From a bacterium (GTDB taxonomy: Bacteria; Desulfobacterota; Binatia; HRBIN30; CADEER01), in the NCBI GenBank assembly GCA_030430165.1, contig JAUIGL010000043.1, positions 1-53,129 of the forward strand: a stretch of DNA of 53,129 nucleotides, given 5' to 3'. The first letter of the stretch is position 1, and each line of letters starts with the position of its first letter. This document shows positions 41,252-50,160 of this stretch, one piece after another. The notes below the pieces were generated by a model, which saw only the letters and a program-made list of their open reading frames with translations, searched no databases and was not told where the DNA came from. Position numbers and translations under genes: made by a program.

Positions 41252-43264
41252 TCAGCGGGTGAAACGAAAGCTCTCCTGGTCGGCCTGGTCGCGCCAGCGG
41301 GCGGCGCGCGCGCGATGCCGATGCGCGCGCGCCGCGACCGGCTCACCGAGCGCCTCGAGCCGCGTCGCCATGCCATCGTGAAAGTCGGCTCCGGCGGCAA
41401 TCGCCGGCGTACCGATCTCCGCCCGCAGGCGCTGCTCGATCGGCGCGAGACGAGCGAGCTCGGCTTCGACCTCGTCGATCTTGTCCGCCGCGCGCACCCG
41501 GCTCGGCCCGGGAATGGGTCGCGGGTTGATCTCGTCGGACCGACGATACGCCGCCAACGCCTCCGCCAGCATGCCGTTGCGCTGGTAGATCAAGCCGACG
41601 TTGTAGAAGAGAACGTCGTTGTTCGGCGCCTCGCGCATCGCTCGGCGCAGGAAGGCGGACGCCACCAGCCAATCGGATCGCTCCGCGGTAAAGCCCTGCA
41701 TGAAGTAGTAGTGGCCGACCAGGTTGTCGGTCAGGTAGTCGCGCGGCACGCGAGGATCGTCGGCGCTGGCGAGCGTCACCGGCGGCTTCGGCAAGGGCGG
41801 CAGCGGCTCGCCGCGCGGCCACACGCGAAAGGCGAGGCCGACCGGAACGACGTCGAGCCGGGAGTCGTCCCAGTTCGGATGGTGCGTGAAGTACAGCGGC
41901 TCGCTGCGCGGGTCGAAACGCAGTGCCGGCAGCGGCGCGCCGCCGACGCCCTGCAGCACCAGATTCACATCCGCCCGCAGCTCCTCGACCATCGTCAGAT
42001 ACATCAGCACGAACAGAATGTTGTCGTCGCTCGCCGCCAGGCTCGCTCCAGGCGGCACCGTATCCAGCAAACGCCGCGAGAAGTCTTCGGCAATGCGATA
42101 GTCGCTGCGATCGAATCGATCGAAGCCGCGGAAGTAGAGCGCGAGCGGCAGCACCAGGGCGATCAGCGCCCACGCGCCCGCGCGACGCGCCAGCAGATCG
42201 ACGGCGCAACCGAGTAGCAGCGCCGCCATCGCGTAGCTCGGAATGTAGTAGCGGTGCCAGATGAACAGATCGCTGCGCGAACCGTGCGCCGCCATCACCA
42301 GGAGATTGAAGAGCACGACCAGACCGGCCAACAGGGCGACCCAGCGATAGCGACGCGACAGCGCCGCGACGACGGCGAAGGCAGCGCCGATCCACAGCAG
42401 CTCGCTGCCGATCGACCAGAGAAAGTCGGCCGCGATCGGCACCAGGTCGGCCGGCGACTCGAGCCAGGCGCGACCCCAGAAGTCCTCGCGTCGCACGACC
42501 GCGAGGAAGCTCTCCCAGGTCTCCGGGTTGCCCCAGTCGAGCGGCGGGTCGAACGACGAAGCGATCGGCAGGTAGGCATACGGCAGCAACCCGGCGAAGG
42601 CGGCGATCGCGGATGTCGCCAAGGTGCGCGGCCGCGCGACCTGTCGCCAATCGATCGCCAACGCGAATGCCACGAAGGCAACCCCGAACACCGCCATGAA
42701 GGTGTGGTTCGCCGCCCCGAGGGCACACACCGCCACCGCCGCCACGAACCACCCCTGGCTGCGCTCGAGGTACCATTCGACTGCGGCGCGGGTACCGAGC
42801 ATGACGAACGCGGCGTTGAGCGCGTACACCCGCTGGACGTTCGCCTCACCCCAGAAGCTCGGCGAGAAGGCGAGCACCAGGGCCGCGGTGAGCGCGGCGG
42901 CTCGATCGCAGCGCAAACGGGCGAGCGTCAGGAACAGGGTCGCACAGGCAACCGCCGCGCAGGCGGCGCTGAACAGGCTCATGCGGAACGCCACCGAGCC
43001 CACCGGCAGCGCCAGCGACCACAGCTTGCCGAGCAGCACGTACAGCGGGTAGCCGGTCGGGTGCGGCACGCCGAGCACGTGAACCGCCGTCACCAGCTCG
43101 CCGCTGTCGCCGACGTAGATGGTGCGACACGCGCCCAATGCGTAGATGAAGAAGAGGACCGCGCCGAGGGCGAGTCCGGTGCCCCGGTCGCCGAGCAGGG
43201 CGGGCGGGCGGTTCTCCCCGTTTGCGCCGCCGGGCTTCAAAGCAGGAACCGCGGTCGGCGTCAC
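41252..43264 (-). CDS. DUF2723 membrane protein O-glycosyltransferase-like with C-terminal TPR
   Basis: 670 residues from the GTG at 43264, which shares GTGA with the PhyH stop; the open frame running on to 44209 overlaps PhyH and is not coding. The N-terminal region is the DUF2723 hallmark: GDSGELVTAVHVLGVPHPTGYPLYVLLGKLW, with the periplasmic Asp/Glu typical of GT-C enzymes. About ten helices follow, then FIWHRYYIPSYAMAALLLG, and a soluble part with TPR-like helices (DVLFYNVGLIYQRNGMLAEALAAYRRSDEINPRP). The family is thought to glycosylate exported proteins or lipids. Sugar unknown. Confidence 0.83.
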   Translation of the reverse strand: MTPTAVPALKPGGANGENRPPALLGDRGTGLALGAVLFFIYALGACRTIYVGDSGELVTAVHVLGVPHPTGYPLYVLLGKLWSLALPVGSVAFRMSLFSAACAAVACATLFLTLARLRCDRAAALTAALVLAFSPSFWGEANVQRVYALNAAFVMLGTRAAVEWYLERSQGWFVAAVAVCALGAANHTFMAVFGVAFVAFALAIDWRQVARPRTLATSAIAAFAGLLPYAYLPIASSFDPPLDWGNPETWESFLAVVRREDFWGRAWLESPADLVPIAADFLWSIGSELLWIGAAFAVVAALSRRYRWVALLAGLVVLFNLLVMAAHGSRSDLFIWHRYYIPSYAMAALLLGCAVDLLARRAGAWALIALVLPLALYFRGFDRFDRSDYRIAEDFSRRLLDTVPPGASLAASDDNILFVLMYLTMVEELRADVNLVLQGVGGAPLPALRFDPRSEPLYFTHHPNWDDSRLDVVPVGLAFRVWPRGEPLPPLPKPPVTLASADDPRVPRDYLTDNLVGHYYFMQGFTAERSDWLVASAFLRRAMREAPNNDVLFYNVGLIYQRNGMLAEALAAYRRSDEINPRPIPGPSRVRAADKIDEVEAELARLAPIEQRLRAEIGTPAIAAGADFHDGMATRLEALGEPVAARAHRHRARAARWRDQADQESFRFTR

Positions 43265-44103
43265 TCCGCCGCCGGCCGGTTGCCGCCGATCAACACCGGG
43301 AACTGCCGCGACGGATCGTCCTGCGGATGCTCCACTCGCGCGCCGTCGGCGCCGCTGTCGAGGCGGACCGCGCCGTCCGGCGCGAATTGCACGATGTACG
43401 ACTTGCGCGTTGCGCCGGTCCGATTCGGCCCGGTGCGATGCGGTGTGAGCGAGGAGAACACGGCGATGTCGCCGGCGCGCACCGGCAGCGGCACCGCCTG
43501 CGGGGCACGGTCGAGGCAGCGCCAGCCGAGCGGGGTCAGCTCGTGGCGCAGGGTCCCCTCGCGGTGCAGGCCGGGGACCACCCAGGGGCAGCCGTTCTCC
43601 TCGTCGGCGTCGGTCAGCGCCACCCAGCAGGTGAGGTAGGCTTGCGGCTCGATGTAGGTGTAGCCGTTGTCCTGGTGCCACGGGAACTCGCGCTCGGGCT
43701 CGGGCTTCTTGTAGACCGCCTGGTCCCAGTAGAGGCGCGCGTCGGGTCCGATCAGATCGTGACACAGGTCGCTGAACACCGGGCCGGCACAGAAGCTCTT
43801 GACCCACTCGGAGTGCAAGACGATGTGCACGGTAAAGGTGATCTGGTCGGCAGTGGCAATGAACAGCGACTGCTCGGGCTGGCCGCGCAGGAACTCGGTG
43901 GTGCGTTCCTCCAGCGGATCGATCTCGGCGGCCACCCTGGCCACGGTCTCGGCGTCGAAAGCGCCGCGCAGGCAGAAGTATCCCAGCTCGTCGTAGTCTC
44001 GCGCCTGTTGCGGCGTGACGATCCGGAACGGACCTTCGTGGTCGCGCCAGGCGAAACCGAGATTCTGTGGATGCAGCTCCATCATTGCGATCGGCGCCGC
44101 CAT
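43261..44103 (-). CDS. Phytanoyl-CoA dioxygenase family (PhyH) enzyme
   Basis: 280 residues, double-stranded beta-helix Fe(II)/2-oxoglutarate oxygenase. The metal ligands are His143 and Asp145 in PWHQDNGYTY and His222 in LTPHRTGPNRTG; downstream Arg residues would hold 2-oxoglutarate. ENGCPWVVPGLHREG is typical of PhyH. It hydroxylates an unactivated C-H bond; members act on fatty acyl chains, lipids and natural products. The start is the ATG at 44103; the later ATGs at 44085 and 44082 are alternatives, none with a good SD. It is translationally coupled to a membrane glycosyltransferase-like protein, which is unusual. Confidence 0.88.
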   Translation of the reverse strand: MAAPIAMMELHPQNLGFAWRDHEGPFRIVTPQQARDYDELGYFCLRGAFDAETVARVAAEIDPLEERTTEFLRGQPEQSLFIATADQITFTVHIVLHSEWVKSFCAGPVFSDLCHDLIGPDARLYWDQAVYKKPEPEREFPWHQDNGYTYIEPQAYLTCWVALTDADEENGCPWVVPGLHREGTLRHELTPLGWRCLDRAPQAVPLPVRAGDIAVFSSLTPHRTGPNRTGATRKSYIVQFAPDGAVRLDSGADGARVEHPQDDPSRQFPVLIGGNRPAAE

Positions 44104-44121
44104 TGAGCGGCGTGGGCAAAC

Positions 44122-44149
44122 TAAAATAGGTTGCCCGGGTGGGCGTCAA
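44122..44149. promoter_or_regulatory. AT-rich divergent promoter patch
   Basis: TAAAAT (44122-44127) could be a plus-strand -10 for the GIY-YIG gene, starting RNA a few bases before the GTG at 44139. On the minus strand TTGACG (44149-44144) and TATTTT (44128-44123), with a 15-base spacer, could serve PhyH. The boxes are shared and the spacing short, so both are tentative. Confidence 0.3.
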
Positions 44150-44987
44150 ACTCTTCGACCGAAAATTCGGCAGAGAGACGGCGAGCGAGCTGCCGGCGGC
44201 TCCCGGCATCTACTTGTTTCGCGACGCCGAAGGAGCGGTACTCTACGTCGGCAAGGCGGTCAACTTGCGCCGACGGCTCGCCGGCTACCGCAACGCCAGC
44301 CGGCGCAAGGCGCACCGCAAGATGCGAATCCTGGTGCGTACCGCCGCTTCACTCGAGGTCCGCGTGCACCCCTCGGAACGCGCCGCGCTGCTCGAGGAGA
44401 ATCGCCTCATCCAGGCATTGCGCCCGCCTTTCAACGTCGACGGCGCCTACTCGTTCCTCTACCCGGCGATCGGTCTCAGCTCGCGCGAAGGGCAGGACTT
44501 GCTCGGCTTCACCACCGACCTCTCGGCATGGAGCGAGCTCGACTTCGCCTGGTACGGGACCTTTCGCTCGCGGCCGCGCGCCAAGGAGGCGTTCGACGTC
44601 CTCGTCGAGGTCCTGTCGCTGCTCGCCCACCGCGAGCCGCGCTCCCGCCTACCGCCGGCGGCGCGCCCGCGCGGCTCGCGCCTGGTCGGGTTTCGCCGGG
44701 TGTCGCCCGAGCTGCGCCGCCACCTCGGTGCCTACCTCGGCGGGCACTCGAGCGACGCTCTCGTCCACTTCGCGCATGCGTTGCTCGAGAAGCCGCGCGC
44801 GCGCCGCGAGTCGGAACGGGTCGAAGAGCTGCTCAAGACGCTGTCCGCTTTCTTCTCCAGCGACCTTCGCAAGCTGCGCGACGCGTTGTCGGCGGCGGGA
44901 GTCGACGGCTCGTTCATCGCCCAGGAGGAGCGCGATCCGCTGTTCATCCGCACCGCGCGGCGCAATCCGAACAGCCCGGCGCGCTGA
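44139..44987 (+). CDS. Stand-alone GIY-YIG nuclease-domain protein
   Basis: 282 residues from GTG. Residues 20-105 are a GIY-YIG domain like the N-terminus of UvrC and Cho: APGIYLFRDAEGAVLYVGKAVNLRRRLAGY with GIY at 23-25, YVG at 36-38 and a catalytic-type Arg, then LLEENRLIQALRPPFN supplying the metal-binding Glu. UvrB-binding and helix-hairpin-helix parts of UvrC are absent; the remaining 175 residues are mainly helical and basic, and I do not recognise them. It could be a Cho-like repair endonuclease making the 3' incision. There is no SD; a TAAAAT box 11 bases upstream suggests a nearly leaderless mRNA. Confidence 0.8.
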   Translation: MGVKLFDRKFGRETASELPAAPGIYLFRDAEGAVLYVGKAVNLRRRLAGYRNASRRKAHRKMRILVRTAASLEVRVHPSERAALLEENRLIQALRPPFNVDGAYSFLYPAIGLSSREGQDLLGFTTDLSAWSELDFAWYGTFRSRPRAKEAFDVLVEVLSLLAHREPRSRLPPAARPRGSRLVGFRRVSPELRRHLGAYLGGHSSDALVHFAHALLEKPRARRESERVEELLKTLSAFFSSDLRKLRDALSAAGVDGSFIAQEERDPLFIRTARRNPNSPAR

Positions 44988-45017
44988 TCGGTAGCGCGGG
45001 CGTAGGACCGCCGCCGG

Positions 45018-46253
45018 TCAGGCGCGCACCCGCCGCACCGCCGGGCTGCTCCAAGCGAAGACCAGGGCCCCGGCCATCACCGCGAGGTTGAGGTAGTACG
45101 GCGCGTAGGGCGTCAGCTCGTACAAAGCCGAACCGACGATCGGACCGACGATGTTGCCAACGACCCCGACCGAGCTGGTCACGCCGGCGACCTCGCCCTG
45201 CTCTTCCGGGGTCACCGACACCGAGGCTCCGGCGGCGGCGCCGGGGCGAATCAAGCCGAAGGCGGCGCCGATCATCGCCAGACCGCAGGAGTAGCCGACC
45301 ATCTCGTCGGCGGCGACGAACACCGCGAAGCCAACCAGTGCAATGGTGAGCCCGGCACGCAACATCCGTCGCGACGTCGGACGAATCCGCTGCACGACGA
45401 CGATCTGGGTGAACACACCCGCGACCGCTAGCGCGACGAAGCCGATTCCGGCGGCGCGAACCGCGCCCTCGGCATCGAGCTGCAGCGCGTCCTGTAGGAA
45501 GAAGGCCAAGGTGATCGTGGTGGTGGCGCGCACCGCTTGCAGACACGCGGCGAGTGCGAAGAACGGCCAGACCCGGGCGTCGTAGAACTTGATGGAGCGG
45601 CGGCTCTTCTGTTCTTCGCGGGTGACGCGCGGACCGTCCTCGTGCAGGTAGCCCCAGATCGCCGCCGCGCTGGCCAGCGCCAGCAACACCGAAAAGTAGA
45701 GCGGCGCGACGACACCGTAGGAGGCGAACACCGCGCCGGCCGCCGGCCCCAGGGTCTGGCCGAGGCCGAACGCGGCGTTGAGCATCGACACCCCGCGTGT
45801 TCGGTCCGCCACGCTGGTATGGTCGGCAACGTAGGCTTGCGACGCGGTCGGCGCTCCCGAGCCGAACAGAGCGAATACGCAACGCGAGCCGATCATCAGG
45901 AGGTAGACCAGCATCAACGGCAACGCTTGCCTAAGCCCCACCAGAATCGACGTCGCCAGCAGCAGCATCGAGGTCGCGTATCCGACCAGACCGATCAGAA
46001 TCACAGGGCGCCGACCGATGATGTCGCTGCGCCGCCCCCAGTACGGACTCATGAACATCCAGATGGTCGCCGAGGTGACGAAGATGATCGAAACCTGGAG
46101 CGGGGTCAGGCCGATCTCGCGCGCCGCCGGTGGCAGAATCGCGAACAGGATCGCCTGGCCGAGCCCGACCGTGGTCAGCGCCAGGAACAACACGACAAAG
46201 CCGCGACGGTCACGCGCCGCTGCGCTTTGCGATTCCCCGCCGCCTAACCCCAT
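45018..46253 (-). CDS. MFS multidrug-type transporter
   Basis: 411 residues from the ATG at 46253 with AGGAG upstream. The open frame beyond it is antisense to the oligopeptidase gene. There are 12 predicted helices. The loop 2-3 motif SPYWGRRSDIIGRRPVILIG is the MFS signature; LGQTLGPAAGAVFASYG in helix 5 is the drug/H+ antiporter motif C. It is probably an export pump of the DHA1 type. Substrate not predictable. Divergent from the oligopeptidase gene across 30 bases. Confidence 0.88.
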   Translation of the reverse strand: MGLGGGESQSAAARDRRGFVVLFLALTTVGLGQAILFAILPPAAREIGLTPLQVSIIFVTSATIWMFMSPYWGRRSDIIGRRPVILIGLVGYATSMLLLATSILVGLRQALPLMLVYLLMIGSRCVFALFGSGAPTASQAYVADHTSVADRTRGVSMLNAAFGLGQTLGPAAGAVFASYGVVAPLYFSVLLALASAAAIWGYLHEDGPRVTREEQKSRRSIKFYDARVWPFFALAACLQAVRATTTITLAFFLQDALQLDAEGAVRAAGIGFVALAVAGVFTQIVVVQRIRPTSRRMLRAGLTIALVGFAVFVAADEMVGYSCGLAMIGAAFGLIRPGAAAGASVSVTPEEQGEVAGVTSSVGVVGNIVGPIVGSALYELTPYAPYYLNLAVMAGALVFAWSSPAVRRVRA

Positions 46254-46283
46254 TCCGCCACTCCTATCAGGATCCGTTCGCGC

Positions 46284-48392
46284 ATGCTGCGTAGCTTGAG
46301 ATCCGCTGGAAAATCGGATGGTAGTCGAGCCGTGAAGATTCCCACCGCCGAACGACGCCCGCAGCGCCTGCGCAAGCACTGCCACACTCGAACCGACCCC
46401 TACGGCTGGCTGCGCAACCGCGACGATCCCGCGGTCATCGCCTACCTCGAGGCGGAGAACGAGCACACCGAGCAGCAGATGAAGGGCACCAAGGCCCTGC
46501 AGAAGAAGCTGTTCCGCGAGATCAAGGGCAGGATCAAGGAAACCGACCTCGACGTTCCGGTGACCATCGGCGCCTTCTCCTACTACACGCGGACCGTTCG
46601 CGGCCGTCAGTACCCGCTGCACTGCCGGCGCCCGGCGCAGGGGCGCGGCCGCGAGCAGATCCTGCTCGACGAAAACGAGCTCGCCAAGCCGCACGACTTC
46701 TTCGATCTCGGCCTGTTCAAGGTGAGCCCGGATCACCGTTACGTCGCCTACAGCGTCGACACCGAGGGCAACGAGCGCTACGACCTCTTCGTCAAGGATC
46801 TCCGCACCGGCAAGCTGCGGCGCGACCGGCTGAGCCAGGTCGACAGTCTCGCCTGGAGCACCGACTGCCGCTCGTTCCTGTACACCGTGCTCGACCCGAT
46901 GCACCGGCCGCACAAGGTGTACCGCCACTGCCTCGGCGACAAGCAGAGCGACGATCGACTGATCCACCACGAGAAGAACGACGCCGTCTACGTGTCGGTG
47001 TCGCTGTCGCGCAGCCGGCAGTTCCTCTTCATCGACCTCCACGCCAAGACCACCAGCGAGGTCCGATACTTGCCCGCCGATCGTGCGGACACCCGTCCCA
47101 AGACGATCGAAAAGCGGCGCAGCGGTGTCGAGTATTCCGTCGACCACGCCGGCGACTACTTCTACATCACGCACAACCAGCGGGCGACCAATTTCAAGCT
47201 GGCGCGCGCACCGGTCACGTCGCCGGGTCGCGACCACTGGAAGACCATCCTGAAGCACCGCAAAGACGTCCTCATCGAGGGCGTCGACCTCTTCGAGAAT
47301 CACCTCGTCGTCTACGAGCGCGAGCGCGCCCTGTCGCAGATCGCGATCAGCGCTCACGACGGCAAGCGTCGCCACCGCATTCGCTTCGACGAGGCCGTTT
47401 ACGACGCCGGCCCCGGACGCAACCCGGAGTTCGCTACCGACCAGCTGCGTTACTACTACAGCTCGCTGATCACGCCCTCGTCGGTCTTCGAGTACGGTAT
47501 GAACGACCGCAGTCGCGAGCTGCTCAAGCAGACCCCGGTGCTCGGCGGCTACCGCCCGTCGCGCTACCAGAGCGAGCGCGTCTGGGCGACCGCCAAGGAC
47601 GGGCAGAAGATTCCCATCTCGCTGGTCTACCGCCGCGGCATGCGACGCAACGGACGCAACCCGACGCTGCTGACCGCCTACGGATCGTACGGCGCGAGCC
47701 GCGACCCGGTGTTCTCGTCGATACGCCTGAGCCTGCTCGATCGCGGCGTCGTCTACGCCATCGCCCACATCCGCGGCGGCAGCGAGCTCGGGCGCCGCTG
47801 GTACGAGCACGGCAAGTTCTTGCGCAAGAAGAACACCTTCACCGACTTCATCGCCTGCGCCGAACGCCTGATCCGCCTCGGCTATACCTCGACACCGAAG
47901 CTCGCCATCACCGGCGGCAGCGCCGGCGGGCTGCTGATGGGAGCGGTGCTCAACATGCGCCCCGACCTGTTCGGCGTCGCCCTCGCCGCGGTTCCGTTCG
48001 TCGACGTGCTCAACACCATGCTCGACCCGACCCTGCCGCTCACCGTCACCGAGTACGACGAGTGGGGCAATCCGAACGACCCGAGATACTTCCGCTACAT
48101 CGCCTCCTACGCCCCCTACGAGAACGTCACCGCCCAGGACTACCCCAAGATGCTGGTCACCGCCGGCCTGAACGATCCCAGAGTCGGCTACTGGGAACCC
48201 GCCAAGTGGGTGGCGCGCCTGCGCGAAACCAAGACCGACGACAACGAGCTGCTACTCAAGACACAAATGGGCAGCGGCCACTTCGGCGCATCCGGCCGCT
48301 ACGACATGCTCAAAGAAATCGCCTTCGAGTACGCCTACCTACTGACCCGCCTAGGCGTAGAACCCGACTCCCCGACCCCAAAACACAAGTAA
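46284..48392 (+). CDS. ptrB: Oligopeptidase B (S9A prolyl-oligopeptidase family)
   Basis: 702 residues, the usual length. The N-terminal seven-bladed propeller (including KVSPDHRYVAYSVDTEGNERYDLF and SQVDSLAWSTDCRSFLYTV) covers a C-terminal alpha/beta hydrolase. The catalytic triad is Ser546 in TGGSAGG, Asp631 in GLNDPRVGYWEP and His666 in GSGHFGASGRYD. FRYIASYAPYENV and HIRGGSELGRRWYEHGK are conserved in oligopeptidase B, which cleaves short peptides after Lys/Arg in the cytoplasm. The ATG at 46284 is used; GTG at 46332, just before KIPTAERRPQRLRKH, is an equally good start judged by homologues. Confidence 0.93.
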   Translation: MLRSLRSAGKSDGSRAVKIPTAERRPQRLRKHCHTRTDPYGWLRNRDDPAVIAYLEAENEHTEQQMKGTKALQKKLFREIKGRIKETDLDVPVTIGAFSYYTRTVRGRQYPLHCRRPAQGRGREQILLDENELAKPHDFFDLGLFKVSPDHRYVAYSVDTEGNERYDLFVKDLRTGKLRRDRLSQVDSLAWSTDCRSFLYTVLDPMHRPHKVYRHCLGDKQSDDRLIHHEKNDAVYVSVSLSRSRQFLFIDLHAKTTSEVRYLPADRADTRPKTIEKRRSGVEYSVDHAGDYFYITHNQRATNFKLARAPVTSPGRDHWKTILKHRKDVLIEGVDLFENHLVVYERERALSQIAISAHDGKRRHRIRFDEAVYDAGPGRNPEFATDQLRYYYSSLITPSSVFEYGMNDRSRELLKQTPVLGGYRPSRYQSERVWATAKDGQKIPISLVYRRGMRRNGRNPTLLTAYGSYGASRDPVFSSIRLSLLDRGVVYAIAHIRGGSELGRRWYEHGKFLRKKNTFTDFIACAERLIRLGYTSTPKLAITGGSAGGLLMGAVLNMRPDLFGVALAAVPFVDVLNTMLDPTLPLTVTEYDEWGNPNDPRYFRYIASYAPYENVTAQDYPKMLVTAGLNDPRVGYWEPAKWVARLRETKTDDNELLLKTQMGSGHFGASGRYDMLKEIAFEYAYLLTRLGVEPDSPTPKHK

Positions 48393-48401
48393 AAAATTTT
48401 C

Positions 48402-48492
48402 TATCCACAGATTTCGCAGATTACACAGATTGGCTTTCAGCCCCCAAAAACCTGGAAGCCAAAATCTGCGTAATCTGCGTAATCTGTGGATA
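48402..48492. repeat. 91-bp intergenic inverted repeat with ATCTG(C/T)GTAATCTG arms
   Basis: The left arm begins TATCCACAGATTTCGCAGAT and the right arm reads back TATCCACAGATTACGCAGAT; about 30 bp pair with few mismatches, and GGCTT/AAGCC pairs inside. The centre is a C- and A-rich loop. AT-rich against its surroundings and immediately after the ptrB stop. Short elements with this sequence occur between genes in many unrelated bacteria, so it is a dispersed repeat. It may also end transcription from both sides. Confidence 0.8.
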
Positions 48493-48528
48493 AACACAGA
48501 ACCACTGAAAACCTGGAATCCCCCAGCG

Positions 48529-50160
48529 TCAGCCAGACGCATCACGAGCCGGGAAGCGCGCCGCCAGTACGAAGAAGCCGCCGCACAGCGCGTATCCGAT
48601 CGCCCACGACCAACCGCTCGCCCAGCCGATCTCGTAGACCCCGCCCGCCGGAGTGATGCCTCCGGCGTGGGTGAATCCGAAGAAGGCGAGCACCGCCGCG
48701 ATCGCCGCCCACACCGCGGCGCGGCCGAACTCCCGGTCGATCAAGTGCGCGCTCATCGCCGCCCAGATCATGCAGGTCAGCATGAAGCCCTGCGAGATCG
48801 CCACCAGACCTTCGAGGCGCAGCCCCGCGGCGAGGAACGCAGCCGGGTCGGCGAGGGTGCGCGCCGCCAGCCCGAGATCCTGGTTCGAAGCGCCGGCGGC
48901 GTTGAGTGACTGGGTCAGGATCAGCAGCCCCCACGCGGCGATCGCCGGGAACAGTCCGACCGCCACCGCCGGGGCGTGTCGCACGTGCGTCGCCTGGAAA
49001 GCCTGCGCGGTGATGATCACACCGATCCACAGGACGATCGCCATGCCGGCTTCGATCGGGATCACCGAGCCGATGAAATAGGTCAGCCCGAACAGCGACA
49101 CCACGGCGAAGAAGATCGCGTTGAGGATCGAGTAGCCGGTGCGCGCGCCGAGCGCCTTCCAGCCCGGGTGGCCGATGTAGATCGTCGTCGGAAAGCACGA
49201 GCCCAGTCCGGCGGCGACGATCGAGCCGATTCCGTTCACCGCCATGCACGGCATCGCCGGATAGGAATCTCCGGCAGCTTCCGCCGACTCGATGTTCTGC
49301 AGCGAGCCGAGCACGTTGAACAAGCCCATCGGCACGATGATCGGCACCAGAGCGTCGCGCATCATCGAGCTGGTCAGACCGGCGTAGAGATCGGAGAAAA
49401 CGGGCACCGGCGGGTAGAAGCCGATCGAGGAGAACGACTCCGCCACCCGGGCCGCTTCGACCGTCGACTCACCGGCACCGGTCAGCGAGGCGAACCAGGC
49501 GAGGACGGTTCCGGCCAGCACCGCCCAGGCGCCGCCGGGAACGCGGAACGGAAACCGAACACCCGCGAAGTAGGTGGTCAGGATGATGCCGAGCGGCAGC
49601 ATCGCCACGATCGGCGCGGCGAAGGTGCGCACCGCGAAATCGATTGCGATGAAGCTGATCGCGATCCCCGCCAGGGTCGACAGCAGCGCCGCGCGCGGCG
49701 TGGCGCGGCGCACCGCGTCGCCGACCAGCGCCCCCAGCAACTCGAGGATGCCGGACACGAAACAAGCGCCGAGCCCGACCTGCCAGGCCGCCAGCGCGGC
49801 CTCCTCGGCGGTTGCGCCGTTCGCCTCGGCCGCCAGCTTTAGCGGCAGCATCACGAGGAAGACGAACGCGAACAGCGAGACCGTGTTGATTCCGTACGGC
49901 AGAGCGGTGACGTTCGACCGCCCCTCGCGCGCCGACAGACGCTGCGCTTCCCAGGCGTAGTAGAGGTTGCCGACGATCACCGACAGCGCCGCCCCGGGCA
50001 GCACCCGGCCGAGCAGCAGCTCGATCGGAAAGCCGAGCACCCCGGCACAGAGCCCGAGAATCAGCAGAAACTGGATCAGGTTGTCGATCGCCAGACCGAA
50101 GAACCCGTCGAGGTCGCCGGACTGGAACAGGGGCTGGGGGGTACCTGGAAGCGCGGACAT
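48529..50160 (-). CDS. NCS2-family (xanthine/uracil/AzgA-like) permease
   Basis: 543 residues from the ATG at 50160. At least 12 helices. The opening GDLDGFFGLAIDNLIQFLLILGLCAGVLGFP, NVTALPYGINTVSLFAFVFLVMLPL, GLFNVLGSLQNIESAEAAGDSYP and CFPTTIYIGHPGWKALGARTGYSI belong to the NCS2/AzgA-type transporters, which bring nucleobases or related anions in with H+ or Na+. Substrate unknown; no purine gene is adjacent. There is no clear SD. The open frame upstream of 50160 crosses an intergenic repeat and is not coding. Confidence 0.87.
   Translation of the reverse strand: MSALPGTPQPLFQSGDLDGFFGLAIDNLIQFLLILGLCAGVLGFPIELLLGRVLPGAALSVIVGNLYYAWEAQRLSAREGRSNVTALPYGINTVSLFAFVFLVMLPLKLAAEANGATAEEAALAAWQVGLGACFVSGILELLGALVGDAVRRATPRAALLSTLAGIAISFIAIDFAVRTFAAPIVAMLPLGIILTTYFAGVRFPFRVPGGAWAVLAGTVLAWFASLTGAGESTVEAARVAESFSSIGFYPPVPVFSDLYAGLTSSMMRDALVPIIVPMGLFNVLGSLQNIESAEAAGDSYPAMPCMAVNGIGSIVAAGLGSCFPTTIYIGHPGWKALGARTGYSILNAIFFAVVSLFGLTYFIGSVIPIEAGMAIVLWIGVIITAQAFQATHVRHAPAVAVGLFPAIAAWGLLILTQSLNAAGASNQDLGLAARTLADPAAFLAAGLRLEGLVAISQGFMLTCMIWAAMSAHLIDREFGRAAVWAAIAAVLAFFGFTHAGGITPAGGVYEIGWASGWSWAIGYALCGGFFVLAARFPARDASG

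Noticed and set aside
45018..47810. 930-codon minus-strand frame apparently extending the MFS gene
   Set aside because: Only the part from 46253 down is MFS-like; the rest is antisense to ptrB and has no membrane helices or SD.
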